Source of the DNA: Desulfobacter vibrioformis DSM 8776
GTDB taxonomy: Bacteria; Desulfobacterota; Desulfobacteria; Desulfobacterales; Desulfobacteraceae
Direction: 5' to 3'
Length of the DNA stretch: 64,000 nt
Assembly: GCF_000745975.1 (NCBI RefSeq)
Contig: NZ_JQKJ01000012.1
Span: 1-64,000, forward strand
Within the stretch, counting starts at the first letter, position 1. Every line of letters begins with the position of its first letter. Both the position numbers and the translations under genes were made by a program. Of the stretch, positions 23,061-32,997 are shown piece by piece. Under the pieces are notes generated by a model that did not search any database, was not told where the DNA came from, and worked only from the letters and a program-made list of their open reading frames with translations.

Positions 23061-25403
23061 ATGCGTTCTTCCGGTCTGTCGGCAAAAAAAATTGAAATTT
23101 CAGGGGTGGTCCAGGGTGTTGGATTCCGCCCCTTTTTATTGGGTTTGGCCCGGGCCCATCATCTTTGCGGCCATGTGTCCAATACCGCCTCGGGTGTGGC
23201 GCTTTTTATCCAGGGTGCGCCAAAGGACCTGGACGCTTTTCTTTTGGATATCCCTGAAAAAAAACCGCGGCTGTCACAGATTTCACGCATGGTATCAACG
23301 GATATACCCCCTTTGGATATAGCTGATTTCACGATTGTTAAAAGCCGGGATGCCCGGAACAGGTCTGCCCTGATAGCCCCGGATGTGGGTGTCTGCCCGG
23401 ATTGCCTCAAAGAGATGCAGGATTCAGCAGACCGCCGGTTTGAATACCCGTTTATCAATTGCACCAATTGCGGGCCAAGATACACCATTATCCGGGATAT
23501 TCCCTATGACCGGCCAAAAACCGCCATGAAGTCCTTTACCCTGTGCCCGGACTGCCGCAAGGAATATGAAGATCCCTTAAACCGGCGCTTCCACGCCCAG
23601 CCCAATGCCTGTCCTGTCTGCGGGCCCCATGTGTTTTTGCTCGACAAGAAGGGGAAACAGGTGGACGGGAATGATCCGGCCCAGGCCGTGGTTCTTGCGG
23701 CCCGGTTTCTCAGCCAGGGAAAAATCGTTGCAATCAAAGGGCTGGGCGGGTTTCACCTGGCCGTGGATGCAGCTAATGCAACGGCTGTTGATCTGCTGCG
23801 CCAAAGAAAAAAACGGCCCCATAAACCCTTTGCCCTGATGGCGGCCCGGGATTCGTCCCTGTTTAACCATGTTTGCATGGATGGGGATGAAAAAGCGCTG
23901 CTTGGGTCCTATCACCGGCCCATTGTATTGTTGAGAAAAAAAGCATTCCCCCGATCCGCGGGCACGGGGCTGGCCCCGAATCTGGCCCCGGACAATCTTT
24001 GTCTGGGTATCATGCTGCCCTATACACCGCTGCACTACCTGCTTCTGGACAAAGGACCCGATATTCTGGTCATGACCTCGGGAAACCGGGCCGGTGACCC
24101 CTTGTCCATTGACAATGCCGATGCCCTGGATGCCTTTTCCCATATTGCCGATTATTTTCTGCTCCACAACCGGGATATCTATTTCAGGGCGGATGACACC
24201 ATTGCCAGGATCCAGCAGGGAAACGTGCGGTTTCTGCGCAGATCCAGGGGATATGCACCCCTGCCCGTGGAGATAACCCCGCCTGCATGTGGCGGACCTG
24301 CCAATATCCTTGGCTGCGGGGCCGGTATGAAATCCACCATATGTCTGACCCGGGACCGGTACGCCTTTTTAAGTCCGCACATTGGCGATCTGGAATCAAT
24401 GCAGGCCCATAATTTTTATAACGCCACCATTGAACATATGCAGAAAATTCTGGATATCCAGCCTGTGTGTGTGGCCCATGACCTGCATCCGGGATATTTT
24501 TCTACACAATTCGCCAAGCTGCTCAGGCGTCAGGGTCTCCCCCTGACAGGGGTCCAGCACCACCATGCCCATGCCCTTTCCTGTATGGCGGAAAATCATC
24601 TGGACGGAAAAGTGCTTGCCCTGACCCTGGACGGTACCGGCCTGGGTACGGACGGCCATATCTGGGGCGGCGAAGTCCTGGCCTGTACCTATGATGGGTT
24701 TGAGCGCCGGGCCCGGCTCAATTACCTGCCCATGCCCGGGGGAGATGCGGCGGTGACAGCGCCCTGGCGCATGGCGGTTTCCCTGTTATATAAAGTGTAT
24801 GGGCCCGGGATGGCAGATCTGGATATTCCCTTTGTCCGGTCCCTGGATAAGCGCAAACTTGCATTTTTAATTCAGATGATGGACCGGCAGGTGAACAGCC
24901 CTTTGACATCCAGCACAGGCCGCCTGTTTGATGCAGTATCCGCCCTTTTAATGATCTGCCATGAAATTTCCCATGACAGCCAGGCCGCCATTGCCCTGGA
25001 AGCGGCTGCTGATCTTGAAGAAACGGTAAGCATAGCTTACCCCTTTGGCATGAAAACCGGGGCTGACGGCTGCTGGATTATGGATGCCGGTCCCTGGGTG
25101 CGGCAGATGGTGGCGGATATTAAACGCAGTGTGCCCCGGGGCCGGATTGCGGCCCGGTTTCATCTAACCCTGTCCGGTATGATGGTGGATGCCGTTGCAA
25201 GGGTGGGCCAGGAAACCGGCCTTGACCGGGTCGTTCTGTCCGGCGGGGTGTTCAACAATGATACGGTTTTTTCCCGGATAACGGGTATGCTTGAAGCAAA
25301 GGGCTTTAAGGTATATACCCACAGCAGGGTTCCCTGCGGGGATGGCGGCATTGCCCTGGGCCAGGCCATGGCAGCCTCAGCCCGTCAACACAACACAAAG
25401 TAA
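23061..25403 (+). CDS. hypF: Carbamoyltransferase HypF
   Basis: A 780-residue HypF of normal length. An acylphosphatase domain comes first (EISGVVQGVGFRPFLLGLA, residues ~10-90), then paired zinc motifs (CPDCLKEM, CTNCGPRYT, CPDCRKEY, CPVCGPH), a YrdC-like domain (AIKGLGGFHLAVDA) and a Kae1-like carbamoyltransferase domain (GVQHHHAHALSCMAE, VLSGGVFNN). It makes the cyanide ligand precursor from carbamoyl phosphate and passes it to HypE, encoded two genes downstream. It starts 13 bases after hypC. Confidence 0.96.
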   Translation: MRSSGLSAKKIEISGVVQGVGFRPFLLGLARAHHLCGHVSNTASGVALFIQGAPKDLDAFLLDIPEKKPRLSQISRMVSTDIPPLDIADFTIVKSRDARNRSALIAPDVGVCPDCLKEMQDSADRRFEYPFINCTNCGPRYTIIRDIPYDRPKTAMKSFTLCPDCRKEYEDPLNRRFHAQPNACPVCGPHVFLLDKKGKQVDGNDPAQAVVLAARFLSQGKIVAIKGLGGFHLAVDAANATAVDLLRQRKKRPHKPFALMAARDSSLFNHVCMDGDEKALLGSYHRPIVLLRKKAFPRSAGTGLAPNLAPDNLCLGIMLPYTPLHYLLLDKGPDILVMTSGNRAGDPLSIDNADALDAFSHIADYFLLHNRDIYFRADDTIARIQQGNVRFLRRSRGYAPLPVEITPPACGGPANILGCGAGMKSTICLTRDRYAFLSPHIGDLESMQAHNFYNATIEHMQKILDIQPVCVAHDLHPGYFSTQFAKLLRRQGLPLTGVQHHHAHALSCMAENHLDGKVLALTLDGTGLGTDGHIWGGEVLACTYDGFERRARLNYLPMPGGDAAVTAPWRMAVSLLYKVYGPGMADLDIPFVRSLDKRKLAFLIQMMDRQVNSPLTSSTGRLFDAVSALLMICHEISHDSQAAIALEAAADLEETVSIAYPFGMKTGADGCWIMDAGPWVRQMVADIKRSVPRGRIAARFHLTLSGMMVDAVARVGQETGLDRVVLSGGVFNNDTVFSRITGMLEAKGFKVYTHSRVPCGDGGIALGQAMAASARQHNTK

Positions 25404-25414
25404 TAAGGCCATCC

Positions 25415-26503
25415 ATGCGTATGACATATACCCAGGAATTTAAAGATCCTGAAATTTCAAAGGCCCTGGTGGCCAGGATCCGTGAAAAAATCACCTGCCC
25501 GTTGCGGTTGATGGAAGTGTGCGGCACCCATACCATGGCCATTTTCCGTTACGGCATCCGGTCTGTGCTGCCCGACACCCTTACGCTTTTGTCAGGACCC
25601 GGCTGTCCTGTGTGCGTGACCGCCCAAAAGGACATTGACACCTGTGTGATGCTGGCACGCAGGTCTGATGTGATCCTGACCACATTTGGTGATCTGATGA
25701 AGGTGCCGGGCTCCGGGTCCAGCCTGGCTGGGGAAAAGGCCAAAGGTGCGGATATCCGTATGGTTTACTCTGTTTTTGATGCCCTGGCCGTGGCAAAGGA
25801 AAACCCGGACAGGCAAGTGGTGTTTTGCGCAGTGGGCTTTGAGACCACCATTCCGACCATTGCCGGGGCCGTCCTTACTGCCAAAGCCCAGGGGGTAAAC
25901 AATTTCAGCATTTATAGCGCCAACAAGCTGACCCCGCCGGCATTGGCCACACTCATGGAGACCGGCGGCGTGGACATAGACGGATTTATTCTGCCCGGGC
26001 ACGTATCGGTCATCACAGGGCTTGACGCCTTTGTCCCGTTTTTTGAAAAATACCGGATACCTTCTGTGGTTACAGGGTTTGAGCCTGTGGATATCCTTAA
26101 GGCCATACTCATGCTCGTGGCGCAGAAAGAATCCAAAGCACCCGGGCTGGTCAATGCCTACGCCAGAGCTGTGGCGGATACCGGAAACCCCAAAGCCCGG
26201 GCAATCATGGATCAGGTGTTTGAAAAGGCCGACACCATCTGGCGGGGGATTGGTAAAATTCAGGATTCAGGCATGGTGCTGAGGGAATCCTTTCATAAAT
26301 TTGACGCTGCCAAAAAATTTGATATGCCGGTTCCGGATACCCGGGAGCCGGCCGGGTGCGACTGCGGCCGGATTTTAATGGGGCTGAAGCGGCCTGACCA
26401 GTGCCGGCTGTATAAAAAATCCTGTACCCCCATGCATCCGGTGGGACCCTGCATGGTTTCCAGCGAAGGGGCCTGTGCTGCCTTTTATAAATACAGCCGG
26501 TAA
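25415..26503 (+). CDS. hypD: Hydrogenase maturation protein HypD
   Basis: A 362-residue 4Fe-4S scaffold protein. The conserved CGTHTMAI and GPGCPVCVT motifs and the C-terminal cysteine set (GCDCGRIL, QCRLYKKSCTP) are all present. HypD with HypC assembles the Fe(CN)2CO centre of NiFe hydrogenases, receiving cyanide from HypE. It starts 12 bases after hypF. Confidence 0.96.
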   Translation: MRMTYTQEFKDPEISKALVARIREKITCPLRLMEVCGTHTMAIFRYGIRSVLPDTLTLLSGPGCPVCVTAQKDIDTCVMLARRSDVILTTFGDLMKVPGSGSSLAGEKAKGADIRMVYSVFDALAVAKENPDRQVVFCAVGFETTIPTIAGAVLTAKAQGVNNFSIYSANKLTPPALATLMETGGVDIDGFILPGHVSVITGLDAFVPFFEKYRIPSVVTGFEPVDILKAILMLVAQKESKAPGLVNAYARAVADTGNPKARAIMDQVFEKADTIWRGIGKIQDSGMVLRESFHKFDAAKKFDMPVPDTREPAGCDCGRILMGLKRPDQCRLYKKSCTPMHPVGPCMVSSEGACAAFYKYSR

Positions 26504-26591
26504 GATACAAGGACAATTGATCCTGGACCCGTTGGCTGCCAGGACTGACACTGGCCTGCAGGCACCGGTACAGGCGATTAAGGAAAATACC

Positions 26592-27605
26592 ATGAACAAT
26601 AATGATACGATTCTTCTGGACCACGGTGCCGGGGGCAAACTTTCCCATGCCATGTTTTCGGAATTGATTCTGCCTTTGTTCGACAACGGACTATTGGCGA
26701 AACAGGATGACGGGGCTGTTTTTGAGGTGCCCGGGGGCAGAATGGCTTTTTCAACGGATTCCTATACCGTGGACCCCATTTTTTTTCCTGGCGGGGATAT
26801 CGGCAAGCTTGCCGTGAACGGCACCGTCAATGATGTAGCCATGTGCGGGGCTATCCCCTTGTATATATCTGTGGGGCTGATCATTGAAGAGGGCATGAAA
26901 ATACATGATCTCAGGCGCATTCTTCAATCCATGGCCCGGGCCGCCCAAAAGGCGGGGGTCAGGATCGTCACCGGTGATACCAAGGTGGTGCCCCGGGGAA
27001 AGGTTGACAAAATATTCATTAACACCTCCGGGATCGGGCTAGTTCCGGCCGGCGTCAATGTATCGGGTGACAGGGCACGGCCCGGGGATAAAGTGATTGT
27101 TTCAGGCACCATTGCCGATCACGGGGTCGCCATATTAAGCGAACGCGAAGGGTTGAAATTCGATTCCGACGTAAAAAGCGATTCCGCACCCTTAAACCAC
27201 ATGGTCAAAAGGGTGCTGGAATCAGGATCCCCGGTCCATGTGCTGCGGGACCCCACCCGGGGCGGGATGGGTACAACACTGAACGAAATTGCCGTCCAGT
27301 CAAAGGTGGGCATCCGGCTTTTCGAGGACCGGCTGCCGGTGCGCGGCCCGGTCCGGGCTATTTGCGAGATTGTGGGATTTGATCCCCTGTACCTGGCCAA
27401 TGAGGGCAAGCTCATCGCCATGGTGCCTGGCGCAGATGCCGGCAATGTGCTGGATATAATCCGCCGGGATGAGTTCGGCAAAGACGCTGTAATTGTCGGA
27501 GAAGTTACAGACCAGGAGCCGGGCCGGGTGGTGCTGGAGACCCTTATCGGCGGCACCCGGGTTGTGGATATGCACACTGGAGATCAGCTGCCCCGGATCT
27601 GCTGA
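26592..27605 (+). CDS. hypE: Hydrogenase maturation protein HypE
   Basis: A 337-residue AIR-synthase-fold protein. The start at 26592 (MNNNDTILLDHGAGGKL) follows AAGGA; a frame from 26475 overlapping hypD adds nothing family-like. The invariant C-terminal PRIC is present; its cysteine is carbamoylated by HypF and dehydrated to thiocyanate. Ligand-binding GDTKVVPRGK is intact. Last gene of the cluster; hypA and hypB are not in this window. Confidence 0.96.
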   Translation: MNNNDTILLDHGAGGKLSHAMFSELILPLFDNGLLAKQDDGAVFEVPGGRMAFSTDSYTVDPIFFPGGDIGKLAVNGTVNDVAMCGAIPLYISVGLIIEEGMKIHDLRRILQSMARAAQKAGVRIVTGDTKVVPRGKVDKIFINTSGIGLVPAGVNVSGDRARPGDKVIVSGTIADHGVAILSEREGLKFDSDVKSDSAPLNHMVKRVLESGSPVHVLRDPTRGGMGTTLNEIAVQSKVGIRLFEDRLPVRGPVRAICEIVGFDPLYLANEGKLIAMVPGADAGNVLDIIRRDEFGKDAVIVGEVTDQEPGRVVLETLIGGTRVVDMHTGDQLPRIC

Positions 27606-27641
27606 TTTATTTGATAAATATTAGGATATGGATAAAAAAAC

Positions 27642-27670
27642 TTTACAATAACGGTATATCTGAATATAAT
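27642..27670 (+). promoter_or_regulatory. Sigma-70-type promoter for the dksA-like gene
   Basis: TTTACA (27642-27647) and TATAAT (27665-27670) are separated by exactly 17 bases, a near-consensus promoter ~54 bases upstream of the ATG at 27724. Confidence 0.65.
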
Positions 27671-27723
27671 TGCGAACTTTTTAGGTGTCGCGCAAAATCT
27701 ATTTATAGAGAAGGACAACCCCT

Positions 27724-28086
27724 ATGAAACAAGAAGATCTGGATTATTTTAAAGCATTGTTGACTGAACGGCTCAATGAGTTGCTTTCCCATGCCGACAC
27801 AACCGTTACAGGCATGACCCAGCCCAAGGAAAATTTTGCTGATCCCACGGACCGGGCCTCCCATGAGGCGGACAGAAGTTTTGAACTGCGTATCCGGGAC
27901 CGGGAGCACAAATTGATTAAAAAAGTTAAAAAGGCCTTGGAGCGGATTGAAAACGGAACCTTTGGCCGGTGTGAACTCTGCGAGGAAGATATTTCCGTCG
28001 AACGGCTCAAAGCCCGGCCTGTGACGACCCAGTGCATCACTTGCAAAACCCGTGAAGAAAACATGGAGAAGGCTTTGGGAATTTAA
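27724..28086 (+). CDS. dksA: DksA/TraR-family zinc-finger transcription factor
   Basis: A 120-residue protein with a coiled-coil N-terminal part and a C-terminal four-cysteine zinc finger: C83-x2-C86 in CELC and C104-x2-C107 in CITC. DPTDRASHEADRSFELRIRDRE resembles the DksA coiled-coil tip region, with Asp residues at the expected place. DksA-type proteins bind the RNA polymerase secondary channel and act with ppGpp. A near-consensus promoter lies upstream. The PHP-RNase III gene begins 29 bases after its stop and may be co-transcribed. Confidence 0.88.
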   Translation: MKQEDLDYFKALLTERLNELLSHADTTVTGMTQPKENFADPTDRASHEADRSFELRIRDREHKLIKKVKKALERIENGTFGRCELCEEDISVERLKARPVTTQCITCKTREENMEKALGI

Positions 28087-28115
28087 ATTTCCCGTCCCAG
28101 GCTTTACATCAGGTT

Positions 28116-29675
28116 TTGATCGATCTTCATACACATTCCACGGCGTCGGACGGATCCCTGACGCCCAGGCAGATCCTTGATTTGGCCAGAAATCTTGGCA
28201 TTGAGGCTGTTGCGCTGACTGACCACGACACCATTGCCGGAATTCTGGAAATAAAAGATCTTGTTCATTCGTATCCGCTTGAATTTATCACTGGTGTTGA
28301 GATTTCGTGTTCGCCGCCGCCTGAGTTCAAATCCCTGGGCAGCATTCATATGCTGGGATATGGATTTTCCGTTTATGACTGTGGATTGAATGATGCACTG
28401 GCCCGGGCGGCAGATGCCCGGGCCAACCGGAATCCAAGAATTATTCAAAAACTCAATGAACTGGGATTTGACATTACCCTGGACGAGGTGGAAAAGCGCT
28501 TCGGTGCCCGCCAGACAGGGCGGCCGCACATTGCCGAACTGCTCGTGGAAAAAGGCTATGTGTCTGATTTCCGCAAGGCCTTTGATCTTTACCTGGGTAA
28601 AAATAAACCCGCCTATGTTGATAAATTTAAACTGTCCTGCACCGACGCCATCCGAATGATTCTTGATGCCGGGGGCCTGCCGGTTCTGGCCCATCCGGGC
28701 ATTATTGATTTTCAACATCCCCATGACCTGGATACCTTTGTAAATATGCTGGTTCAGGACGGGCTTGCAGGTATCGAGGTCCATTATCCAGGACATGATT
28801 CAGCCCTGCGACACTATCTGTCTGAAATTGTACACAGTAAAGGACTGGTGGCGACGGGGGGGTCTGATTTCCACGGCAGCTTTAATAAAGGCGTGGATCT
28901 TGGCCGGGCCAGGGGAGATTTGAATGTGCCCATGTCCGTATTCAAAACATTGAACGACCGGTTGCTGGAAATCCAGGCCATTCCCCGTCTGGATATTCTT
29001 GAACAAAATCTTGATTACCGGTTTCGGTCCCGTTCATTTTTATCCAATGCCCTGTGCCATCGCTCCTACATGAATGAAAATCAGAATACCTGTGATACGG
29101 ATAATGAGCGCCTTGAATTCCTGGGCGATGCGGTACTCGGGCTGTGTGTGGGGCATCTGCTCATGGAAAGTGATCCTTTGAAAAAAGAGGGTGAACTTTC
29201 CCGGCTGCGGTCAACCCTGGTCAGCGAAACAGGACTGGCGTACATTGCCCGCAGGATTGATCTGGGCCGGTTTATTAAGCTGGGCAAGGGGGAATCTCTT
29301 TCCGGCGGAAGTGACAAAAATTCGATCCTGTCAGATACCTTTGAGGCTGTGGTGGCCGCAGTGTACCTGGATGCCGGATTTGACAGGGTTCAAACCATGG
29401 TGAACCGTCTTTTTGAAGCGCCTGTACAGCAGGTTCTGGCATCATTGGATTTCATTGATTATAAAAGCGGCCTCCAGGAATTCACCCAGGAGCATTTTGG
29501 CACAACCCCGGATTACACCCTGGCAAAAGAGAAGGGCCCTGACCATGACAAAACATTTGAAATTTGTCTGAACCTGGATACGATTTCCACCATGGGTACC
29601 GGGAAAACCAAAAAAGCTGCTGAACAGGATGCTGCCAGAAAAGCGCTGGCTATTTTAAACCAGGATTCTGAATAG
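28116..29675 (+). CDS. rnc: PHP-domain phosphoesterase fused to ribonuclease III
   Basis: A 519-residue two-enzyme fusion starting at TTG 28116 (MIDLHTHS). Residues 1-~285 form a PHP phosphoesterase of the TrpH/YciV (RNase AM) type with HTHS, LTDHD and GSDFHG metal ligands. Residues ~295-519 are a complete RNase III: signature NERLEFLGDA (~329), SDTFEAVVAAVYLD, then a dsRNA-binding domain ending GTGKTKKAAEQDAARKAL. RNase III cuts rRNA precursors, and RNase AM trims 5' ends of rRNA intermediates in E. coli, so the fusion would join two maturation steps. No separate rnc was seen here. No internal ribosome site before the RNase III half was obvious, so it looks like one protein. Confidence 0.9.
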   Translation: MIDLHTHSTASDGSLTPRQILDLARNLGIEAVALTDHDTIAGILEIKDLVHSYPLEFITGVEISCSPPPEFKSLGSIHMLGYGFSVYDCGLNDALARAADARANRNPRIIQKLNELGFDITLDEVEKRFGARQTGRPHIAELLVEKGYVSDFRKAFDLYLGKNKPAYVDKFKLSCTDAIRMILDAGGLPVLAHPGIIDFQHPHDLDTFVNMLVQDGLAGIEVHYPGHDSALRHYLSEIVHSKGLVATGGSDFHGSFNKGVDLGRARGDLNVPMSVFKTLNDRLLEIQAIPRLDILEQNLDYRFRSRSFLSNALCHRSYMNENQNTCDTDNERLEFLGDAVLGLCVGHLLMESDPLKKEGELSRLRSTLVSETGLAYIARRIDLGRFIKLGKGESLSGGSDKNSILSDTFEAVVAAVYLDAGFDRVQTMVNRLFEAPVQQVLASLDFIDYKSGLQEFTQEHFGTTPDYTLAKEKGPDHDKTFEICLNLDTISTMGTGKTKKAAEQDAARKALAILNQDSE

Positions 29676-29682
29676 ACCTCCG

Positions 29683-30759
29683 ATGTCCGGGCCCCTGGTG
29701 ATTCCTTTTTTTATTCCCCACCAGGGATGTCCCCATTTATGCATTTTCTGTAACCAGCGCCTGATTGCAGGACAGACTGTAAAAGAGCAATCTTTGGACA
29801 ATGAGGCGGATCGTCTGTCTTCTGTTATTCATCGCTATCTTCAGTTTAAAAAAAATCGTGGCCAGGTGGAACTGGCCTTTTTCGGCGGTAATTTTCTGGG
29901 ACTGGAAACATCCAGGATACTTGCACTGCTCAAAGCGGTGCAGCCATGGATCAGGCAAGGACAGATCCATCGTATCCGGTGCTCAACGCGTCCGGACACC
30001 GTTACCCCGCAAGTTCTGGATCTTGCCCGGCCCTTTGGCCTTGAAACCGTAGAACTGGGTGCCCAGTCCATGGATGATCGTGTTCTTGCCCTGGCCGAAA
30101 GAGGGCACACAAGTGGGGATACCCGGAAAGCCCTGGCCCTGCTCAGGGAAAATGGCTTTAAAAGCGGAGTCCAGGTGATGGTTGGACTTCCCGGGGATGA
30201 CGATACCGGGGCGGTGCGTACAGCTGAAGCGCTGGCGGAACTTGGACCGGATCTTGCCAGGATCTACCCCCTCCTGGTGCTGGATGGCTCCAGGCTTGCC
30301 CAATGGTACCGGTCCGGACAATATGTGCCGTTAAGTCTTGACCAGGCAGTTGATCAGACAAAAAAAATGGTCACTATTTTCAGGCGTGCAGGGGTGGCGG
30401 TGGCACGCATAGGGCTTCAGGCCACACAGATGATGGAGGATGCCGGCCAGATGATTGCGGGCCCATGGCACCCGGCGTTTGGCCATCTGGTTTTATCCGC
30501 ACTTATGTTTGATCAGGCCTGTGAACAGATTGATGTCGTTCTAACAGGACAGACAGGCCGGGAAAAAATTGGAAATCCCGGTGGAAAAAAGAGTGTCGTG
30601 CTCCAGGTCAACCCCAGGTCTTTGTCCCGGCTCCAGGGTGACCGGAAAGCCAATCTTGACCGGCTGGCCCAAAGATACCCGGGGCTTTTTTTCTCCATTG
30701 AAAGGGTTGAAACCCTGGATCCGGATCAGGTTCATGCTCACATTTTGGGACGTTTTTGA
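29683..30759 (+). CDS. Radical SAM protein (Elp3-like fold, no acetyltransferase domain)
   Basis: A 358-residue radical SAM enzyme. The 4Fe-4S motif C-x3-C-x2-C is at residues 16, 20 and 23 (GCPHLCIFC). FFGGNFLGLE and TRPDTVTPQVLD are typical of the Elp3/oxygen-independent coproporphyrinogen-oxidase-like branch, and VELGAQSMDDRVL resembles the SAM-contact region. The C-terminal GNAT domain of Elp3 is missing. It starts 8 bases after the RNase III fusion stop, so a role in RNA modification would fit. The reaction is unknown. Confidence 0.82.
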   Translation: MSGPLVIPFFIPHQGCPHLCIFCNQRLIAGQTVKEQSLDNEADRLSSVIHRYLQFKKNRGQVELAFFGGNFLGLETSRILALLKAVQPWIRQGQIHRIRCSTRPDTVTPQVLDLARPFGLETVELGAQSMDDRVLALAERGHTSGDTRKALALLRENGFKSGVQVMVGLPGDDDTGAVRTAEALAELGPDLARIYPLLVLDGSRLAQWYRSGQYVPLSLDQAVDQTKKMVTIFRRAGVAVARIGLQATQMMEDAGQMIAGPWHPAFGHLVLSALMFDQACEQIDVVLTGQTGREKIGNPGGKKSVVLQVNPRSLSRLQGDRKANLDRLAQRYPGLFFSIERVETLDPDQVHAHILGRF

Positions 30760-30873
30760 TAATCAATCCAGCGCAAATGATCCACCGGAAACACGATTGA
30801 AACGCTATACCCCATAAGTTACATTGTGGGGATATGGAACCAAATTGATTAATTTTATAAAGGAAAGGGAATC

Positions 30874-32871
30874 ATGAGAATGACTTTCAAATCCAAACTC
30901 CTCACCGGAGGCATTCTGGCCTCCATGCTCCCTCTGCTCATTTCAGGATATTTTTCGGTAAGCAAATCCTCTAATGCCATCACTGAAATTTACAGGTCCC
31001 AATCTATTCAGGTCGCCAAAGATTTGGCTGTGCTGTCCGAAGAGTTTATTGACCAGGAAAGATGCTTTGCCTTGTCCATGGCCCAAACCCCTGTGGTCAT
31101 GCAGACCGCCTTAAAGGTGTTTGATTCAGGAACGGATGATGCGGAACAGGAACTGAATGCCTTGGAAAATTTTCTGGCTGCCATTTTTGCCGAGATCGGA
31201 ACCAAATATGAAAGCCTCAGGGTTTCAGATAAGGATGGCAATATCATCGCCGACAGCTATGAAGGAAAGGCCAAGAAGCGTTGTTTGGCGGACCGGCAAT
31301 ATTTTAACGATGCTAAAAAAGGAAACATCAGCATAAGCGAACCTATTTTATCATCATGTTCTGGCCTTCCAATTATTACCATTGCCGCTCCCTTAAAAAA
31401 GTCAGACGGGACATTTATCGGTACCTTTGTGTCCGGAATCAAACTGGACCAGTTAAGCAACCATATTACCCAGGCTAGACTGGGTAAAACCGGATATCCT
31501 TTTGTAATTGACAACAAAGGCCTTTTTATTGCCCATCCCAAGTCCGAACTTATTTTCAAAACCGATATGACCCAAACCAGTGGAATGGAGGAGGCAGCCA
31601 GGCACATACTGGCCCGCGAAAGCGGTGTGCATGACTATAACTTCAAAGGCGTGGACAAAATCGCCGGGTTCGCTTTGGTCAAATCCACGGGGTGGCGTGT
31701 CTGCGTTACCCAGGACCAGGACGAGTTTATGGAAACGCCCAGAAATATCAGGAACCTGATATGTATCGTGGGCGTGATTGCCTTTATCGCTGTATTGGCC
31801 GGGGTTCTCTGGTTTATAAAAGGCGTTATGGTTCAGCTGGGAGGGGAGCCTGTGGAGATTGCCGGTATTGCTGACAGCATTGCGGCAGGGGATTTGAGCA
31901 TCCAATTTATGGGTGATGCTGAAAAGCTGACCGGCGTATACGCCAGCATGAAAAAAATGGCCCAGAATCTGACGAATATGCTCAAAGAAGTCACTGACGG
32001 CGTTCACACCTTGACGTCATCCTCCACTCAACTTTCTGCCATTTCAGAACAAATGGCATCCAATTCAGAGAACACTTCGGAAAAGGCGAACAGTGTGGCT
32101 GCCGCTTCGGAAGAGATGACTGTGAATATGAACGGTGTGGCTGCGGCAACCGAACAAACCGCCGCCAATATCCAAACCATTGTAGCCGCTACCGAAGAAA
32201 TGTCTTCCACCATTTCGGAAATCGCAGCCAATACATCCAAAGGCAGCCAGACAACCATTAATGCCGTGAAAAAGGCGGAAGAGGTTTCAGCAAAAGTCAA
32301 CCAACTGGGAACAGCCGCTTCCCAGATCAGCAGGGTAACCGAAACCATCGCAGATATCTCTGAACAGACCAACCTTCTGGCGCTCAACGCCACCATTGAA
32401 GCTGCCAGGGCCGGCGAGGCCGGAAAAGGCTTTGCCGTAGTTGCCGCGGAAATTAAAGTCCTTGCCCATCAGACAGCCGGGGCCACTGAAGAAATCGGCC
32501 ACCGGATCGAAGACGTGCAGAAGAGTACCGGTGAATCCGTGACAGCCATTAACGAAATTGTTGAAGTGATCAATGAGATTAACACCATTGTCACCTCTGT
32601 GGCTGCTGCCATTGAAGAACAGACCGCCACCACCCAGGAAATTTCCAATAATGTGAGTCAGGCCGGTCTCGGGGTCCAGGAGGTGAATGAAAATATCAAC
32701 CAGGCCTCTGCTGTGACAGCTGAGGTCAGCCAGGATATTCATCAGGTCAGCCAGGCGTCTGACGAGATCAAGGCCGGCTGCCTCCAGGTCAATGAAAGCG
32801 CAGGAGAATTGTCCAGGCTTGCCGGGAATCTTAAACAGTTGATTTCCCGGTTTACCCTGGAAAAAGCGTAA
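30874..32871 (+). CDS. Methyl-accepting chemotaxis protein with Cache sensor
   Basis: A 665-residue transmembrane chemoreceptor. TM1 is at ~10-28, followed by a periplasmic double-Cache domain (~35-280; [23 protein letters not shown]), TM2 at ~288-312, HAMP, and a cytoplasmic signalling domain with the conserved hairpin [20 protein letters not shown]. No CheR-tethering pentapeptide is at the C-terminus. AAAGGAAAGGG precedes the ATG. Ligand unknown; Cache domains of this kind bind small organic acids or amino acids. It stands alone. Confidence 0.94.
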   Translation: MRMTFKSKLLTGGILASMLPLLISGYFSVSKSSNAITEIYRSQSIQVAKDLAVLSEEFIDQERCFALSMAQTPVVMQTALKVFDSGTDDAEQELNALENFLAAIFAEIGTKYESLRVSDKDGNIIADSYEGKAKKRCLADRQYFNDAKKGNISISEPILSSCSGLPIITIAAPLKKSDGTFIGTFVSGIKLDQLSNHITQARLGKTGYPFVIDNKGLFIAHPKSELIFKTDMTQTSGMEEAARHILARESGVHDYNFKGVDKIAGFALVKSTGWRVCVTQDQDEFMETPRNIRNLICIVGVIAFIAVLAGVLWFIKGVMVQLGGEPVEIAGIADSIAAGDLSIQFMGDAEKLTGVYASMKKMAQNLTNMLKEVTDGVHTLTSSSTQLSAISEQMASNSENTSEKANSVAAASEEMTVNMNGVAAATEQTAANIQTIVAATEEMSSTISEIAANTSKGSQTTINAVKKAEEVSAKVNQLGTAASQISRVTETIADISEQTNLLALNATIEAARAGEAGKGFAVVAAEIKVLAHQTAGATEEIGHRIEDVQKSTGESVTAINEIVEVINEINTIVTSVAAAIEEQTATTQEISNNVSQAGLGVQEVNENINQASAVTAEVSQDIHQVSQASDEIKAGCLQVNESAGELSRLAGNLKQLISRFTLEKA

Positions 32872-32940
32872 GGGGCCCATCGTAAAAGGCCCATGAAATG
32901 GTTGGGGGGATTCCCGGGCACGCCATTATCCACCCAACCC

Positions 32941-32990
32941 TTGGCAATAAAAAATGCATGGCATTGCCAATCCCGGCAATTTTACCGGGG
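32941..32990. terminator. Two small hairpins between convergent genes
   Basis: TTGGCAAT / ATTGCCAA (32941-32970) and CCCGG / CCGGG (32973-32989) lie between the chemoreceptor and the penicillin-binding protein genes, which converge. Neither is followed by a clear T-run, so factor-independent termination is only possible. Confidence 0.35.
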
Positions 32991-32997
32991 ACAAAAG

